64,000 bases of DNA from Bradyrhizobium sp. CB82 (GCF_029714405.1 NZ_CP121650.1:5461001-5525000); one strand, 5' to 3'; shown: positions 50,863 through 63,174, numbered from the stretch's first letter. Notes: a model not told the origin generated them from the sequence alone. Numbers and translations are program-made.

Positions 50863-52530
50863 TCATCTCGCAGGGCAACTGAGCGGATCTTTCAACACGT
50901 TGCGTTCAGTGCTCGCCAGTTGTGGCGCAGAGAACGTCGTCTTCCCAAGAATCATGTCTGCCGCCTTTTCCGCTATCATGATGGTGGGCGCGTTCGTGTT
51001 GGATGACGTGATGCGTGGCATCACGGAAGCGTCGCAAATCCGCAGACCATCGACTCCACGAAGTTTCAGCGACGGATCGACCACCGCCAGATGGTCAGTA
51101 CCCATCCGACAGGTGCCGACGGGGTGATGATCGGTCTTGCAGGTCCTGAACGCATAGTCGGCGAGAGCGGCTTCGCTGGTGGCGGCCACACCGGGCATCC
51201 GCTCGAGCATGACGAATGGCTCGAGCGCGGGTTGCCGGAGAATCTCACGCGCCATCTTCAACCCCTCGATCGCTGCCGAGCGATCGCGCGCGTCAGACCA
51301 GTAGTTCGGGTCTATCATGGGCATCGCGGAGGGATCGCCGTTTGCGAGCCGCACGGTGCCACGCGAGCCGGGCCGCAGGAATGCAGAATTGAGAGTGACG
51401 CCTGCATGCTTAAGTTTCTCCACGCCCGCCTCGATTCCCGAGCCGAGGCCAAGATGGAATTGCACGTCCGGCCATTCCTGTGCTCTCGCCGCCGGCTCGG
51501 CGTACCAGAAGCCGCCGGTCTCAAACAGGGTCGACGCGACCGGCCCACGCTTGAACAACAGATATTCCAGCCCTGCCCAGATCGTGCGGTGCAGCTTCGC
51601 ATAGCTATCGTAGGTAAAGTCGCCCCTGCACTCGGCAATCGCATAGAGGTCGAGGTGGTCCTGAAGATTCTCGCCTACACCGGGCAAATCGTGGACCGGC
51701 TTGACACCGACTGAATTCAGATGGTCGGCAGGACCGATCCCCGATAGCAGCAGAAGGCGAGGCGATCCGACGGCACCCGACGCAAGGATGACCTCCCGCT
51801 CGGCCCGAACGATCTCCCGCTGCCCTCCGCGCACCATCTCCAGTCCGACAGCCTGCCCATTCTCGACCGCGATCCGCGTGCTGTAGGCGCCCGTCAGGAC
51901 GGTGAGATTCGGTCGGCCACGGATTGGCTTTAGATATGCCGTAGCGGTCGAGCTACGCCGCGCATCTCGCACTGTCACCTGATAGTGGCCGACGCCCTCC
52001 TGCCGCGCGCCGTTGAAATCGGGATTATAGGGAATTCCATATTCCTGCGCGGCTCGCAGAAACGCTTCGCTGATCGGCAGCGGATTGACGGGCACCGAGA
52101 CGCCCAGGGGACCGCCGCGCGCATGGTAGGCGTCGACGAAGCGCTGGTTGTCTTCGGCGCGCTTGAAATACGGCAAGACATCCGCGTAGCTCCAGCCTGT
52201 CGCGCCGTCCGCCGCCCAGCCGTCATAGTCGCGGACATTTCCGCGGGTGTACACTTGCGCGTTGATGCTGGAGCCGCCGCCGAGCACCTTTGCCTGGGTG
52301 TAGCGCAGAGCCCGCCCGCCAAGGTGGCGCTGGGGCACTGTCGAGTATCCCCACGAGGCGATGCCCTTGGTCATCTTGGCAAAACCCGCCGGCATGCTGA
52401 ACAGCGGGTTGTTGTCGCTGCCGCCTGCCTCGAGTAGGAGCACCCTGGTCGACGCATCGACGCTCAGGCGGTTGGCGAGCACGCAGCCGGCGGAGCCGGC
52501 GCCGACGATGATGTAATCGTAGATCGTCAT
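50863..52530 (-). CDS. GMC-family oxidoreductase (choline dehydrogenase-like), last gene of the LacI operon
   Basis: 555 residues from ATG 52530, overlapping the upstream GMC gene by four bases. FAD-binding YIIVGAGSAGCVLANRL at the N terminus, the GMC block GGRALRYTQAKVLGGGSSINAQVYTRG near 75-100, LASGAVGSPRLLLLSGIGP, and the C-terminal catalytic pair in TDHHPVGTCRMG with a late Asn in SSNTNAPTIMIAEKAADMI. GMC enzymes oxidise alcohols, passing electrons to oxygen or a carrier. The substrate here is probably an alcohol related to the ABC transporter's ligand. It reads as choline-dehydrogenase-like, but no betaine genes are present. Confidence 0.87.
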   Translation of the reverse strand: MTIYDYIIVGAGSAGCVLANRLSVDASTRVLLLEAGGSDNNPLFSMPAGFAKMTKGIASWGYSTVPQRHLGGRALRYTQAKVLGGGSSINAQVYTRGNVRDYDGWAADGATGWSYADVLPYFKRAEDNQRFVDAYHARGGPLGVSVPVNPLPISEAFLRAAQEYGIPYNPDFNGARQEGVGHYQVTVRDARRSSTATAYLKPIRGRPNLTVLTGAYSTRIAVENGQAVGLEMVRGGQREIVRAEREVILASGAVGSPRLLLLSGIGPADHLNSVGVKPVHDLPGVGENLQDHLDLYAIAECRGDFTYDSYAKLHRTIWAGLEYLLFKRGPVASTLFETGGFWYAEPAARAQEWPDVQFHLGLGSGIEAGVEKLKHAGVTLNSAFLRPGSRGTVRLANGDPSAMPMIDPNYWSDARDRSAAIEGLKMAREILRQPALEPFVMLERMPGVAATSEAALADYAFRTCKTDHHPVGTCRMGTDHLAVVDPSLKLRGVDGLRICDASVMPRITSSNTNAPTIMIAEKAADMILGKTTFSAPQLASTERNVLKDPLSCPAR

Positions 52531-54044
52531 CTCATGTCCCCATGAGTTCGAAGATCGGTCCTCGCAACATGATCTGCGACGCGCAACGCCTGGGCGGCGA
52601 TCGTCAGTGACGGGTTCACCGCCGCCGAGGTTGGCAGGAACGACGCATCGACGACGAACAGATTGGAGTGATCAAAGGCGCGGCAGAACGGATCGAGCGG
52701 TGATGTCGCGGGATCGAGACCGATGCGCACCGTCCCGCACTGATGTGAGGGCGTGCGTCGGTCGAACGCCTTTGACAATACGATCGGATAACCCGCAGCA
52801 CGCAGCCGCTCCTTCAACGTCGCCACCAGCGTCAGATGGGTCGTCCAGTTCGAACGCTGCCAGTCGAGCCGGATGTTCGCACCATCGACCGTCACGCGGC
52901 TCTCGGCGCTCGGCAGGTCCTCGCTCATCGCGTACCAGTCGACCGCATGCCGGCTCATCAGCCCAAGCGCCAATTCCGGTGCGAGCGGCATGTTGGCCTT
53001 CAGAATGGGCGCCGTGACACGTCCAAGCAACTGGATGTTGCCGAGTGGCGGTCCGCCGTGCCCATCATCGAGATAGAAATCGTTGATGCCGATCGTCTTC
53101 TGGTAGATCGAGTCGTTCACGACGCGCGGGTCGATCGCCAGCACAGCCGAGGAATTGTGATTCATGAAATAGCGTCCGACCGCATCGGAGCTATTCGCGA
53201 TGCCGGCCTGTGACGAGCGCAGAAGTAGCGCGGCCGAATTGACGGCGCCCGCCGCGAGCACGACGATGCCAGCGCCGATCATGCTCCGCTCACCGGCCCG
53301 AATGACCTCAACGCCGGCGATGCGTTTGCCGTCCGGCTCGACGACAAGCCGCTCGACCTGCGCACCTTCGCGCAGTTCGACATTGTCATGAGCGAGGGCA
53401 CAGGCAAGCCCGCAGGATTCGGCATCCATCTTGCCGTGCCCGGCGTCCGGGAATGCATCCCAGGGCGTCTTGGCACGTTTGAGCCATGGCTCGATGTCGA
53501 TGCCGAGCGGCAGTGAAAACGGATTGAGCCCGATCTTCTTGAGCCGCTGCCGCACCGCTGATATCGCCGGCTCATCCGGCACCGGGCCGAACGGATAAGG
53601 CGCCGAGTGAAAGGGCTCCGAGGAATCGTCCCCGAGCGCGCCGCGCACGTTATAGAGTTGCTCCGCGCGGCTATACCACGGTTCCAACTCGCCATAGCTG
53701 AACGGCCAGCCCGGCGTCGTTCCATCGCGGTGCGCGATGGGCGCGAAGTCCTCCGCGCGGTAGCGGATCAGCACCGCGCCGTAGAGCTTGGTATTGCCGC
53801 CGACGTAATAGTAGTTGCCGGGGTTGAAGGCCTTCCCTGCGCCATCGAGCCAGGACTCCTGCGGTCGGAACACTCCGCGCTGAAAGATCGCCCTCGCGTC
53901 CCGCGCGGCGTCGCAGTCGCGGAGACGCTGGCCGCGCTCGAGAATCACAATCCCTGCACCCGTAGCCGCGAGGCCGGCGGCAAAGGTCGCACCGCCCATT
54001 CCCGATCCGATGACGAGGACATCGGCTGTCTCCGTGATCTTCAT
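52527..54044 (-). CDS. Second GMC-family oxidoreductase (COG2303 type, distinct subgroup)
   Basis: 505 residues from ATG 54044. FAD-binding VLVIGSGMGGATFAAGLAAT, then ESWLDGAGKAFNPGNYYYVGGNTKLYGAVLIRYR, LAAGAVNSAALLLRS and the C-terminal GMC part TPSHQCGTVRIGLDP...FVVDASFLPTSAAVNPSLTIAAQAL. It is only distantly like its neighbour at 50863 and lacks the standard N-terminal GMC signature. Members of this subgroup include sugar and polyol dehydrogenases. Having two different GMC enzymes in one operon suggests two alcohol oxidations or a two-part enzyme. Confidence 0.83.
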   Translation of the reverse strand: MKITETADVLVIGSGMGGATFAAGLAATGAGIVILERGQRLRDCDAARDARAIFQRGVFRPQESWLDGAGKAFNPGNYYYVGGNTKLYGAVLIRYRAEDFAPIAHRDGTTPGWPFSYGELEPWYSRAEQLYNVRGALGDDSSEPFHSAPYPFGPVPDEPAISAVRQRLKKIGLNPFSLPLGIDIEPWLKRAKTPWDAFPDAGHGKMDAESCGLACALAHDNVELREGAQVERLVVEPDGKRIAGVEVIRAGERSMIGAGIVVLAAGAVNSAALLLRSSQAGIANSSDAVGRYFMNHNSSAVLAIDPRVVNDSIYQKTIGINDFYLDDGHGGPPLGNIQLLGRVTAPILKANMPLAPELALGLMSRHAVDWYAMSEDLPSAESRVTVDGANIRLDWQRSNWTTHLTLVATLKERLRAAGYPIVLSKAFDRRTPSHQCGTVRIGLDPATSPLDPFCRAFDHSNLFVVDASFLPTSAAVNPSLTIAAQALRVADHVARTDLRTHGDMR

Positions 54045-54071
54045 GCGGCTCTCGCAGCGCTCGATCGTCGG

Positions 54072-55184
54072 TCAGATACGGCGCGTCGTTGCTGGATCGA
54101 ATAGCACCGCCTTGTCGAGGTTGAACGCGAACGTGTGCGGCTGTCCGAGCCGAACGTCAGTATCGGCACGCATGCGGGCGGTCACCTCCTTGCCCGCGAC
54201 CCGGATGACGACATAGGTGTCCGATCCGGCAGGCTCGATGATCTCCACCTTGGCATCGAACCTGACAACCGATCTGGCATTGCGGTCCATGCTTTCGTCA
54301 TCGTTCACAGCCTCGGGGCGAATGCCGAAGATTACCTTCGCGCCGTCCTTCAATCCGGCAGCATCGGCACTCGCCGGCACGGGCAGCATGATTGATGACC
54401 CATCCATGCGCACGAGCGCGATCCGCTGCTGGCCATCCGCCTGCGTAACCGTGCCCTCCAGCAGGTTCATCGCCGGCGATCCCATGAAGTCCGCGACGAA
54501 CATGTTGGCGGGACGATTATAGATCTCGCTCGGGCTCCCCACCTGCTGCAGTTCGCCATTCTTCAGCACGGCGATCTTCGTCGCCAGCGTCATGGCCTCG
54601 ATCTGATCGTGCGTGACATAAACGATCGTCGTGCCGGTCGTCTGATGCAGACGCTTGATCTCGACCCGCATGTCAACGCGCAGCTTGGCGTCGAGATTCG
54701 ACAACGGCTCGTCGAACAGAAAGACACTGGGTCGTCTGACCAGTGCCCGTCCCATGGCGACCCGCTGTCTTTGTCCGCCGGAAAGCTGGCTCGGCCGGCG
54801 CGCCAGGAGATGTTCGATCTGCAAGGTCTTTGCGACCGAAGCAACCGCCTGGTCGCGCTCCGCTCTCGGAACACCGCGCATCTCCATGCCGAACCCGATG
54901 TTCTCGGCGACCGACATGTTCGGGTAGAGCGCATAAGACTGGAACACCATTGCGATGTCCCGCTTCGACGGGTGTAGATCATTGACAACGGCACCGCCGA
55001 TGCGGATCTCGCCCGAAGAGATCCCCTCCAGACCCGCAATGGTGTTGAGCAGGGTCGATTTACCGCAGCCCGACGGGCCGACCAGCACCAGAAAACCGCC
55101 CTTCTCGAGCGTGATGTCGATCCCCTTCAGAACCTCGATCGTCCCGAAGCGTTTACGAAGCGAGTTGATCTCGAGCGTGGCCAT
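54072..55184 (-). CDS. Sugar-type ABC transporter ATP-binding protein (UgpC/MsmK-like)
   Basis: 370 residues from ATG 55184. Walker [11 protein letters not shown]-loop [14 protein letters not shown], signature [15 protein letters not shown], Walker [16 protein letters not shown], switch His in [13 protein letters not shown], and a C-terminal regulatory TOBE-type domain from about 245 ([18 protein letters not shown]...[10 protein letters not shown]). This is the MalK/UgpC/MsmK family that serves carbohydrate and polyol importers. It begins five bases after the permease stop. Confidence 0.93.
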   Translation of the reverse strand: MATLEINSLRKRFGTIEVLKGIDITLEKGGFLVLVGPSGCGKSTLLNTIAGLEGISSGEIRIGGAVVNDLHPSKRDIAMVFQSYALYPNMSVAENIGFGMEMRGVPRAERDQAVASVAKTLQIEHLLARRPSQLSGGQRQRVAMGRALVRRPSVFLFDEPLSNLDAKLRVDMRVEIKRLHQTTGTTIVYVTHDQIEAMTLATKIAVLKNGELQQVGSPSEIYNRPANMFVADFMGSPAMNLLEGTVTQADGQQRIALVRMDGSSIMLPVPASADAAGLKDGAKVIFGIRPEAVNDDESMDRNARSVVRFDAKVEIIEPAGSDTYVVIRVAGKEVTARMRADTDVRLGQPHTFAFNLDKAVLFDPATTRRI

Positions 55185-55188
55185 CTCT

Positions 55189-56136
55189 TCATCCCTTTAC
55201 GGCGCCAGCCATCAGGCCGCGGACAAAATATCGACCGGCAATGACATAGACGAGCAGCGTCGGTGCGGCGGCGATGATCGCAGCCGCCATGTTGACGTTG
55301 TATTCGACCACGCCGGTCGAGGTGTTGACGAGATTGTTGAGCGCGACCGTCATGGGCGCGGTATCGCCGGCCGCAAAGGTCGAGCCGAACAGGAAATCGT
55401 TCCAGATATTGGTGAACTGATAGATCACGGTGACGATGATGATCGGCGTGGAGTTCGGCAGCAGGATCCGGCGGAAGATCTGGAAAAAGCTCGCGCCATC
55501 GATCATGGCGGCCTTGATAAGTTCGGACGGAAACGCCGCGTAATAGTTGCGGAAGAACAGGGTCGTGAATCCCAGGCCATAGATGACGTGCACGATCACC
55601 AGATTGACCGTCGCGTTGCCGAGACCGAACGACCAGCCTGTCAAGTCAGCCAGATCGACACCGACGCGGCCGAGCATACCGAGGATCACGGCCATCGGGA
55701 TGATGACCGACTGGAACGGGATGAAGCATGCGAACAGCATCATCCCGAACACAAGCTTGTGGCCAGGAAAGCTCCACTTGGTGAGGACATAGCCGTTCAA
55801 TGCACCGAGCAGAGTCGAGATCAGGACGGCCGGCACGACCATCTTCACCGAGTTGAAGAAATAGCCGCTGATCCCGCGCGTGTCCGATACCCCGATGCGT
55901 GCCTCGCCCCATGCCACGGACCAGGGCGCGAACGTCAGGTGCCGCGGGAGAGCGAACATGTTGCCGCCGGTGACCTCGTCCAGCGGCTTGAGGGACGTCA
56001 TCACCATGACGAGGAGCGGCACGAGGTAGACGAGCGCAAACAGCAGGAGCAGGCCATAGATGACGATGCGAGTCGTCCGAGAATGGCCGGGACCACGGCG
56101 CGCTGGCGCTGACGTGACCAGATCGGCGGCGCTCAT
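55189..56136 (-). CDS. Sugar-type ABC permease, MalG-like
   Basis: 315 residues from ATG 56136, overlapping the other permease by four bases. Six helices beginning [27 protein letters not shown], the EAA loop [27 protein letters not shown], and the C-terminal [24 protein letters not shown], which is the classic MalG ending. It forms the channel with the product of 56133-57089. Confidence 0.93.
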   Translation of the reverse strand: MSAADLVTSAPARRGPGHSRTTRIVIYGLLLLFALVYLVPLLVMVMTSLKPLDEVTGGNMFALPRHLTFAPWSVAWGEARIGVSDTRGISGYFFNSVKMVVPAVLISTLLGALNGYVLTKWSFPGHKLVFGMMLFACFIPFQSVIIPMAVILGMLGRVGVDLADLTGWSFGLGNATVNLVIVHVIYGLGFTTLFFRNYYAAFPSELIKAAMIDGASFFQIFRRILLPNSTPIIIVTVIYQFTNIWNDFLFGSTFAAGDTAPMTVALNNLVNTSTGVVEYNVNMAAAIIAAAPTLLVYVIAGRYFVRGLMAGAVKG

Positions 56137-57089
56137 CGGTTCTGCTCCCTGGTTTCCGAGTAGATGTAGGGGACCATAATCGCCGCGATCGTCATCAGCA
56201 TGATCACCGCGCTGGCCGATCCGATCGCCATCTGGTTGCGGGTGAATGTATAGGAGTACATGAAGGTTGACGGCAGCTCGGCGGCCCCTCCGGGGTTCTT
56301 GCCCGTCACCGACAGCACGAGGTCATACGACTTGATCGCCATGTGAGCCAGGACGATCAGGGCCGAGAAGAAGACCGGGCGTATGATCGGAATGACGATG
56401 CGGCGATAGGTCTGGTAGGTGGAGGCGCCGTCGATCTGCGCGGCCTTGAGGATTTCGCCGTCGACACCGCGCAGTCCTGCAAGAAACATCGCCATGACGA
56501 AGCCCGAGCTCTGCCAGATGCCGGCGATCGCGACGCAATAGATCATCATCTTCGGATCGACGACCCAATCGAAATGGAAGCTTTTCCATCCCCAATCGTG
56601 CAGGGCGTTTTCGAGTCCGATGCGCGGATCCAGGAATAGCTTCCAGGCCGTGCCGGTGACGATGAACGACAGCGCCAACGGATAGAGATAGATCGGCCGC
56701 AAAATGCCTTCGCCGCGAATCTTCTGATCAAGCAGGATCGCCAGCAACAGGCCGAGGAACAGGCAGAAAAAGATGTAGAGGCCGCCGAACAGACCCATGT
56801 TGACGAGCGCGGTGTACCAGTTCGACGGCGGATCGGTCTCGAAGGTCCAGTCCCACAGCCTCATGTAGTTGGTAAAGCCGATGAGGTTTGTGGTCGGAAA
56901 CGCCTTCGAACTCGTGAACGACAAGAACAGGGTCCAGAGGTTGAAGCCATAGACGAAGATCAGCACGAGCAGGAATGACGGCCCCAGCACAAGCCGTGGC
57001 AGCCAGTCCTGGAACCACCCGCGCAGCGACGGGCCGAGCTTGCGCCGGGTCATCGCGGCTGCCGCCTCGCGTTCGGTCATTGCGGTCAT
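56133..57089 (-). CDS. Sugar-type ABC permease, MalF-like
   Basis: 318 residues from ATG 57089. An N-terminal cytoplasmic part then six helices (RLVLGPSFLLVLIFVYGFNLWTLFLSF, ALVNMGLFGGLYIFFCLFLGLLLAILL and others) and the EAA loop GEILKAAQIDGASTYQTYRRIVIPIIRP. It is the first permease after the binding-protein gene, from which a strong hairpin (57171-57206) separates it. Confidence 0.93.
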   Translation of the reverse strand: MTAMTEREAAAAMTRRKLGPSLRGWFQDWLPRLVLGPSFLLVLIFVYGFNLWTLFLSFTSSKAFPTTNLIGFTNYMRLWDWTFETDPPSNWYTALVNMGLFGGLYIFFCLFLGLLLAILLDQKIRGEGILRPIYLYPLALSFIVTGTAWKLFLDPRIGLENALHDWGWKSFHFDWVVDPKMMIYCVAIAGIWQSSGFVMAMFLAGLRGVDGEILKAAQIDGASTYQTYRRIVIPIIRPVFFSALIVLAHMAIKSYDLVLSVTGKNPGGAAELPSTFMYSYTFTRNQMAIGSASAVIMLMTIAAIMVPYIYSETREQNR

Positions 57090-57170
57090 GATGATCCTCC
57101 GAAAGCCATGCCCCGTCGCCGCGACGAGTCCAAGGCGACGCAGGCGTAGCGATGACTTCCATTTCGACAG

Positions 57171-57206
57171 CCTCTCCCGTTTGCAGAGCAGCGCAAACGG
57201 GAGAGG
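57171..57206 (-). repeat. 14-bp perfect hairpin between binding-protein and permease genes
   Basis: CCTCTCCCGTTTGC (57171-57184) and GCAAACGGGAGAGG (57193-57206) pair perfectly around an eight-base loop, starting 14 bases beyond the binding-protein stop codon. Hairpins in this place in ABC operons (as in malE-malF) keep the binding-protein mRNA stable and lower permease expression. No U-run follows. Confidence 0.75.
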
Positions 57207-57219
57207 AGCCGCCGAGCCA

Positions 57220-58485
57220 CTACTTGGCGGCGTTGATTGCCTTCACCAGCTCAGTCACAGCGATGTCCGACGTCTTGATCCCACCGTGCATGAACTTCGT
57301 CACGACGTCGTAGTAGGCCGTCGCGATGGCCGGCGGTTGGGCGTAGTTCTGGGCGAGCGAGCCGAAGAACGTTCCCTTTGCGTTGGCCGCCTTGACGTCC
57401 GCGATGCCCTTCTTGCCACATATGTCGAAGGCGGCGTCGGAAACGTCCGTTCTCGCCGGGACGGAGCCCTTGATGACGTTGAACGCCGACTGGACGTCAG
57501 GATTCATCGTCACCTGCGCGAGTGCAAGCTGCGCCGCCTGGCGATCCGCCGGGACCTTGAAGAAGGCGAACATGTCGGAGTTATAGAACACCGAGCCGTC
57601 CGTGCCCGGGAAACGGTAGCAGAGGTAGTCCTTCCCAGCCTCCTTGTGCGCTGCCGCGAACTCGCCCTTGGCCCAGTCGCCCATCACCTGCACGAGCGCA
57701 TCGCCCTTGATCACCATGGCGGTCGCGAGGTTCCAGTCTCGTCCGGTGTAGTTCGGGTCGACGTAGTCACGCAGCTTGGCAAGATTGTCGAATGCCTTCT
57801 TCATCGTGTCGGACTTGAGCGCGCCCTCGTCGAGGTCTACGAACGCCTTTTTGTAGAAATCGGTGCCGCCGGTTGACGCGACGACCGAATCGAACATCGT
57901 CGCCTCCTGCCAGGGTTGGCCACCAAGTGCGAGCGGAATGACGCCTGCCTTCTTGGCCTTGTCGAGCAGCGCAACAAACTCATCGAAGCTCTTCGGCTCC
58001 GTACCGCCGATCTTCTCCATCACGGCCTTGTTTAGCCAGATCCAGTTGACGGAATGAATGTTGATCGGAACGGCACCCCACTTGCCGTTGGTCTTGGCAA
58101 ACTTCTGCAATGCAACCGGTACGACCTTGTCCCAGCCGTCCTTGTTCGCAAGCGACGAAATGTCGGCGAGCGAACCCTGTTCGGCGTACTCGAGCGCGTA
58201 GTAGCCGAGGATCTGCGATGCCGTCGGCGGATTACCCGCGGCGACATTGGCCTTCAGCGTGGTCATTGCCGCACCACCACCGCCGCCGGCGACCGGCACA
58301 TCCTTCCAGGCATAACCCTGTTTGGCGACGGCCTGCTTGATGACGTCGAGCGCGGCTGCCTCGCCGCCTGACGTCCACCAATGCAGCATCTGCACTTCCT
58401 TGACGTCCGCCGCGTGCGCCAGCGTCCCATAGCTGATAGTGACGGCAGTCAAGGCCGTCGAGATCAGAAATGCGCGGAACTTCAT
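57220..58485 (-). CDS. Sugar-type ABC substrate-binding protein
   Basis: 421 residues from ATG 58485, with AAGGGAAGGGA upstream and a signal peptide (MKFRAFLISTALTAVTISYG then TLAHA). The family pattern is seen in VQMLHWWTSGGEAAALDVIK, VAAGNPPTASQILGYYALEY, GVIPLALGGQPWQEATMFDSV and FPGTDGSVFYNSDMFAFFKV. COG1653-type periplasmic binding proteins for carbohydrates and polyols. The ligand cannot be read from sequence. Confidence 0.93.
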   Translation of the reverse strand: MKFRAFLISTALTAVTISYGTLAHAADVKEVQMLHWWTSGGEAAALDVIKQAVAKQGYAWKDVPVAGGGGGAAMTTLKANVAAGNPPTASQILGYYALEYAEQGSLADISSLANKDGWDKVVPVALQKFAKTNGKWGAVPINIHSVNWIWLNKAVMEKIGGTEPKSFDEFVALLDKAKKAGVIPLALGGQPWQEATMFDSVVASTGGTDFYKKAFVDLDEGALKSDTMKKAFDNLAKLRDYVDPNYTGRDWNLATAMVIKGDALVQVMGDWAKGEFAAAHKEAGKDYLCYRFPGTDGSVFYNSDMFAFFKVPADRQAAQLALAQVTMNPDVQSAFNVIKGSVPARTDVSDAAFDICGKKGIADVKAANAKGTFFGSLAQNYAQPPAIATAYYDVVTKFMHGGIKTSDIAVTELVKAINAAK

Positions 58486-58640
58486 GCGCGTGTCCCTTCC
58501 CTTTTTGGTCGTTTCCTGCCGGAAGCGGTCCGGCACCGTTTCGAGAAGCCTGTTCGAGAGGCTCTTGAATTCTATTCTTGTTGTCGTCCCGCGGTTGCCG
58601 CCCAACCCACTAGCAGCGGCCCGCCTTCAAGGCTCCTTTC

Positions 58641-59414
58641 CTAGTGTCCAACAAAACGGGGGGCGCGCTTGCCCCTGAAGGCGGTAACGCCCTCGGCGAG
58701 ATCATCGGTCGTGGCAGTGAGCGCGCCGGCAAGCCCTTCAATGGGGGCATCACTGTCCTCCCCTTCCGCCGCGTTGATCATGGCCTTGACGATCTGCACG
58801 GCAAGCGGGCCGCGCGAGGCAACATCGGACGCCAGGCTTTCGGCGCGCGCCAGTGCTTGGCCGCCGTCGGTCACTTCATCGACCAGCCCAATCTCGCAGC
58901 CTTCTTCGGCCGTGAACAGACGGCCCGTGAGCGCCATGCGGCGCACCACCGAGGCCCCGAAGCGGCGAACCAGACGCTGCGTTCCCGACCAGCCTGGCGC
59001 CATGCCCAGTCCAGTCTCCGGAAGTCCGAGCTTGATGCCCCGCTCGGCGATGCGCACGTCCGCCACCGCGGCGAGTTCAAGTCCGCCGCCGAAGGCGTGG
59101 CCGGTGAGTGCTGCAATGAGCGGCACGCGCAGACGCGCCAGCGCCTCGAACGCGCGATGGCCTGCGCGCGTCCAATCGCGCCACATGTCGAGCGCGGGCA
59201 AGTCGCCCCAGGCCGCAATATCGCCGCCGGCGCAAAATGCCTTGCCCTCCCCGAACAGGATCGCCACCCGGGTCTCACGCGAAGCCTCGATGGCCCGCGC
59301 CGCCTCGCCGAGCGCCTCGACCATCTCGCGATCAAGCGCATTGAGCTTGTCGGGGCGCCTGAGGCCGAGACGGGCGATCGATCCCTGGAAGGTCAATTCG
59401 ACAAATGGGCTCAA
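58641..59414 (-). CDS. Enoyl-CoA hydratase/isomerase family protein
   Basis: 257 residues from ATG 59414, which overlaps the CoA-transferase stop by four bases. Crotonase fold: RPDKLNALDREMVEALGEAA, oxyanion-hole loop GEGKAFCAGGDIAAW near 55-69, and LTGHAFGGGLELAAVADVRIAE then ETGLGMAPGWSGTQRLVRRFG, with an Asp/Gly where the hydratase glutamates are expected. It acts on a CoA thioester, in line with the CoA-transferase beside it. Confidence 0.9.
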   Translation of the reverse strand: MSPFVELTFQGSIARLGLRRPDKLNALDREMVEALGEAARAIEASRETRVAILFGEGKAFCAGGDIAAWGDLPALDMWRDWTRAGHRAFEALARLRVPLIAALTGHAFGGGLELAAVADVRIAERGIKLGLPETGLGMAPGWSGTQRLVRRFGASVVRRMALTGRLFTAEEGCEIGLVDEVTDGGQALARAESLASDVASRGPLAVQIVKAMINAAEGEDSDAPIEGLAGALTATTDDLAEGVTAFRGKRAPRFVGH

Positions 59415-61000
59415 GCTGCCCTCCGCAATTCGAGGCCAATCGGTTCGGGACGGAACAGCACGGCTGGCATCAACTTCAGATTGCTCGCCACTCTTAGTGG
59501 GAATTCCGATTGTGCAAGCACGTCGCGCTGCAAGTCAACACCGGGCGCGATCTCGACGACGCTGACGCCCTCGGGCTCGAGCCTCAAGACGCAGCGTTCG
59601 GTGACGTACACGATCTCCTGCCCCTGCGCGACCGCCCGCCTGCCCGAGAAGGACACCTGCTCGACCTCGTTGACGAGCTTCCTGACCTTCCCTTCCCTGG
59701 CAATCCGCAATGAGCCGTCGGCGATCTCCAGGCCTGCGCCCGCGGTGAAGTAACCGGAGAACACGATCCGCTTGGCTCGCGCCGTGATGTCGACAAAGCC
59801 GCCGGCGCCGGCCGTCACATGGGGACGAAGGCCGAGCTTCGAAACATTGACCGACCCCGAGCGGTCGATCTGCAAAAAGGAGAGCAGCGACATGTCGAAG
59901 CCCCCGCCCTGGAAATAGGTGAATTGATGCGGCGACTGGACAATGGCCTCGGCATTGGACGCGCAGCCGAATTGGAAATCGAGCAGCGGAATGCCGCCGA
60001 TGGCGCCCTGCTCGATCACCCAGGTGACCGCACCGTGCTGGCCTTCCTCGATCAGAATACGCGGGACGTTGGCCGAAATGCCGAATCCGATGTTGACGGC
60101 GTCGCCGTCGCGAAGCTCCATCGCGACGCGCCGCGCGATGGCCTTGCCGACGTCGAATTTTGGCGTCTCGAACGAGGCGATTGGCCGAAAGATCTCGCCG
60201 GAAATCGCGGGCTCATAGGGCGTGTTCGTGGTCTGGAGCTGGTCAGGTGCCACGACGATCGCGTCGACGAGCACGCCGGGCACGACAACGTCGTGAGGAC
60301 GCAAGGTGCCAGCAGCCGCGAGGCGCTTGACCTGCGCGATGACGAGGCCGCCGTTGTTGCGCACACTCAGCGCCTGGTCGAGCGGCCCGAGAATGCCGCC
60401 CTCGTGCTCATAGGAAAGGTTGCCGCGCTCGTCCGCAGTGGTGGCGCGAATGATCGCAACCTGCGGAATAATGCTCGGGAAGAATAGCCAGTCCTCGCCG
60501 GCAAAGTTCACCCGACTGACGATCGGCTCGGCAGAGGCCTTGGCGTTCATCGCGCAGCCTTCACGCATCGGGTCGACGAAGGTGTCCATGCCGATCTTGG
60601 TCAGCACGCCCGGGCGCTTCGCAGCAGCTTCACGATGCATGTCGAACAGGATTCCCGACGGCACGTTGTAGGCGGGAATGGCGTTCCCCGAGATCATCTC
60701 CCAGATCGCAGGGGGAGCGGCTGAAGAAGGACCGGACGGATAAGAGCCTGCCAGGACCTTCTTGAGGCATCCAGACCTTGCGATGTGATCGATGCCTTTG
60801 ACACCCCACATATCGCCGGCAGCGATCGGATGCAGCGTCGTCAAGTTGCGCGGGTGGCCCTCGGCATCAAATCTTGCGCCAATGGCGGCGAGCACCGCAT
60901 CCGGGCAGCCGAGCCCGGACGACGAAGAGACCGTCACGACGGCGCCGTCGGGGATCAGATGGGCCGCCTCCGAAGCGGTCAAGACCTTCGTTCGTGCCAT
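59411..61000 (-). CDS. Family I acyl-CoA:acetate/3-ketoacid CoA-transferase (fused alpha-beta)
   Basis: 529 residues from ATG 61000; the frame is open to 61072 inside the upstream gene. The N-terminal half reads SAHLIPDG-like EAAHLIPDGAVVTVSSSSGLGCPDAVLAAI; the C-terminal half has DGDAVNIGFGISANVPRIL and the likely nucleophile Glu330 in VIEQGAIGGIP. This is the YdiF/AtoDA-fusion form, which moves CoA from acetyl-CoA or succinyl-CoA to an organic acid. In this operon it would activate an acid product of the dehydrogenases. It starts seven bases after the Gfo/Idh/MocA stop. Confidence 0.88.
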   Translation of the reverse strand: MARTKVLTASEAAHLIPDGAVVTVSSSSGLGCPDAVLAAIGARFDAEGHPRNLTTLHPIAAGDMWGVKGIDHIARSGCLKKVLAGSYPSGPSSAAPPAIWEMISGNAIPAYNVPSGILFDMHREAAAKRPGVLTKIGMDTFVDPMREGCAMNAKASAEPIVSRVNFAGEDWLFFPSIIPQVAIIRATTADERGNLSYEHEGGILGPLDQALSVRNNGGLVIAQVKRLAAAGTLRPHDVVVPGVLVDAIVVAPDQLQTTNTPYEPAISGEIFRPIASFETPKFDVGKAIARRVAMELRDGDAVNIGFGISANVPRILIEEGQHGAVTWVIEQGAIGGIPLLDFQFGCASNAEAIVQSPHQFTYFQGGGFDMSLLSFLQIDRSGSVNVSKLGLRPHVTAGAGGFVDITARAKRIVFSGYFTAGAGLEIADGSLRIAREGKVRKLVNEVEQVSFSGRRAVAQGQEIVYVTERCVLRLEPEGVSVVEIAPGVDLQRDVLAQSEFPLRVASNLKLMPAVLFRPEPIGLELRRAA

Positions 61001-61007
61001 ATTCGCC

Positions 61008-63055
<2,048 letters not shown>

Positions 63056-63078
63056 GTCCTTCGCGAACCTCCGATATT

Positions 63079-63092
63079 TTGGAACGTTCCAA
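63079..63092. promoter_or_regulatory. LacI-type operator, site 1 (proximal to lacI)
   Basis: TTGGAACGTTCCAA is a perfect 14-bp palindrome with a central CpG, the typical shape of a LacI-family operator. It is centred 30 bases upstream of the lacI start codon. A second copy lies 96 bases away at 63175-63190. Confidence 0.8.
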
Positions 63093-63174
63093 TACTCCCA
63101 TTCTTCCCAACACGCAAGGGCTGAAATTGTGGCGAATGCGGAATCTTGGTCTCGAACGTCCTAACCTTCATACT

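Noticed and set aside
50863..54044. Choline-to-betaine pathway for the two GMC genes
   Set aside because: No betaine aldehyde dehydrogenase, betI or choline transporter is present; the operon is LacI-controlled with a sugar-type importer.
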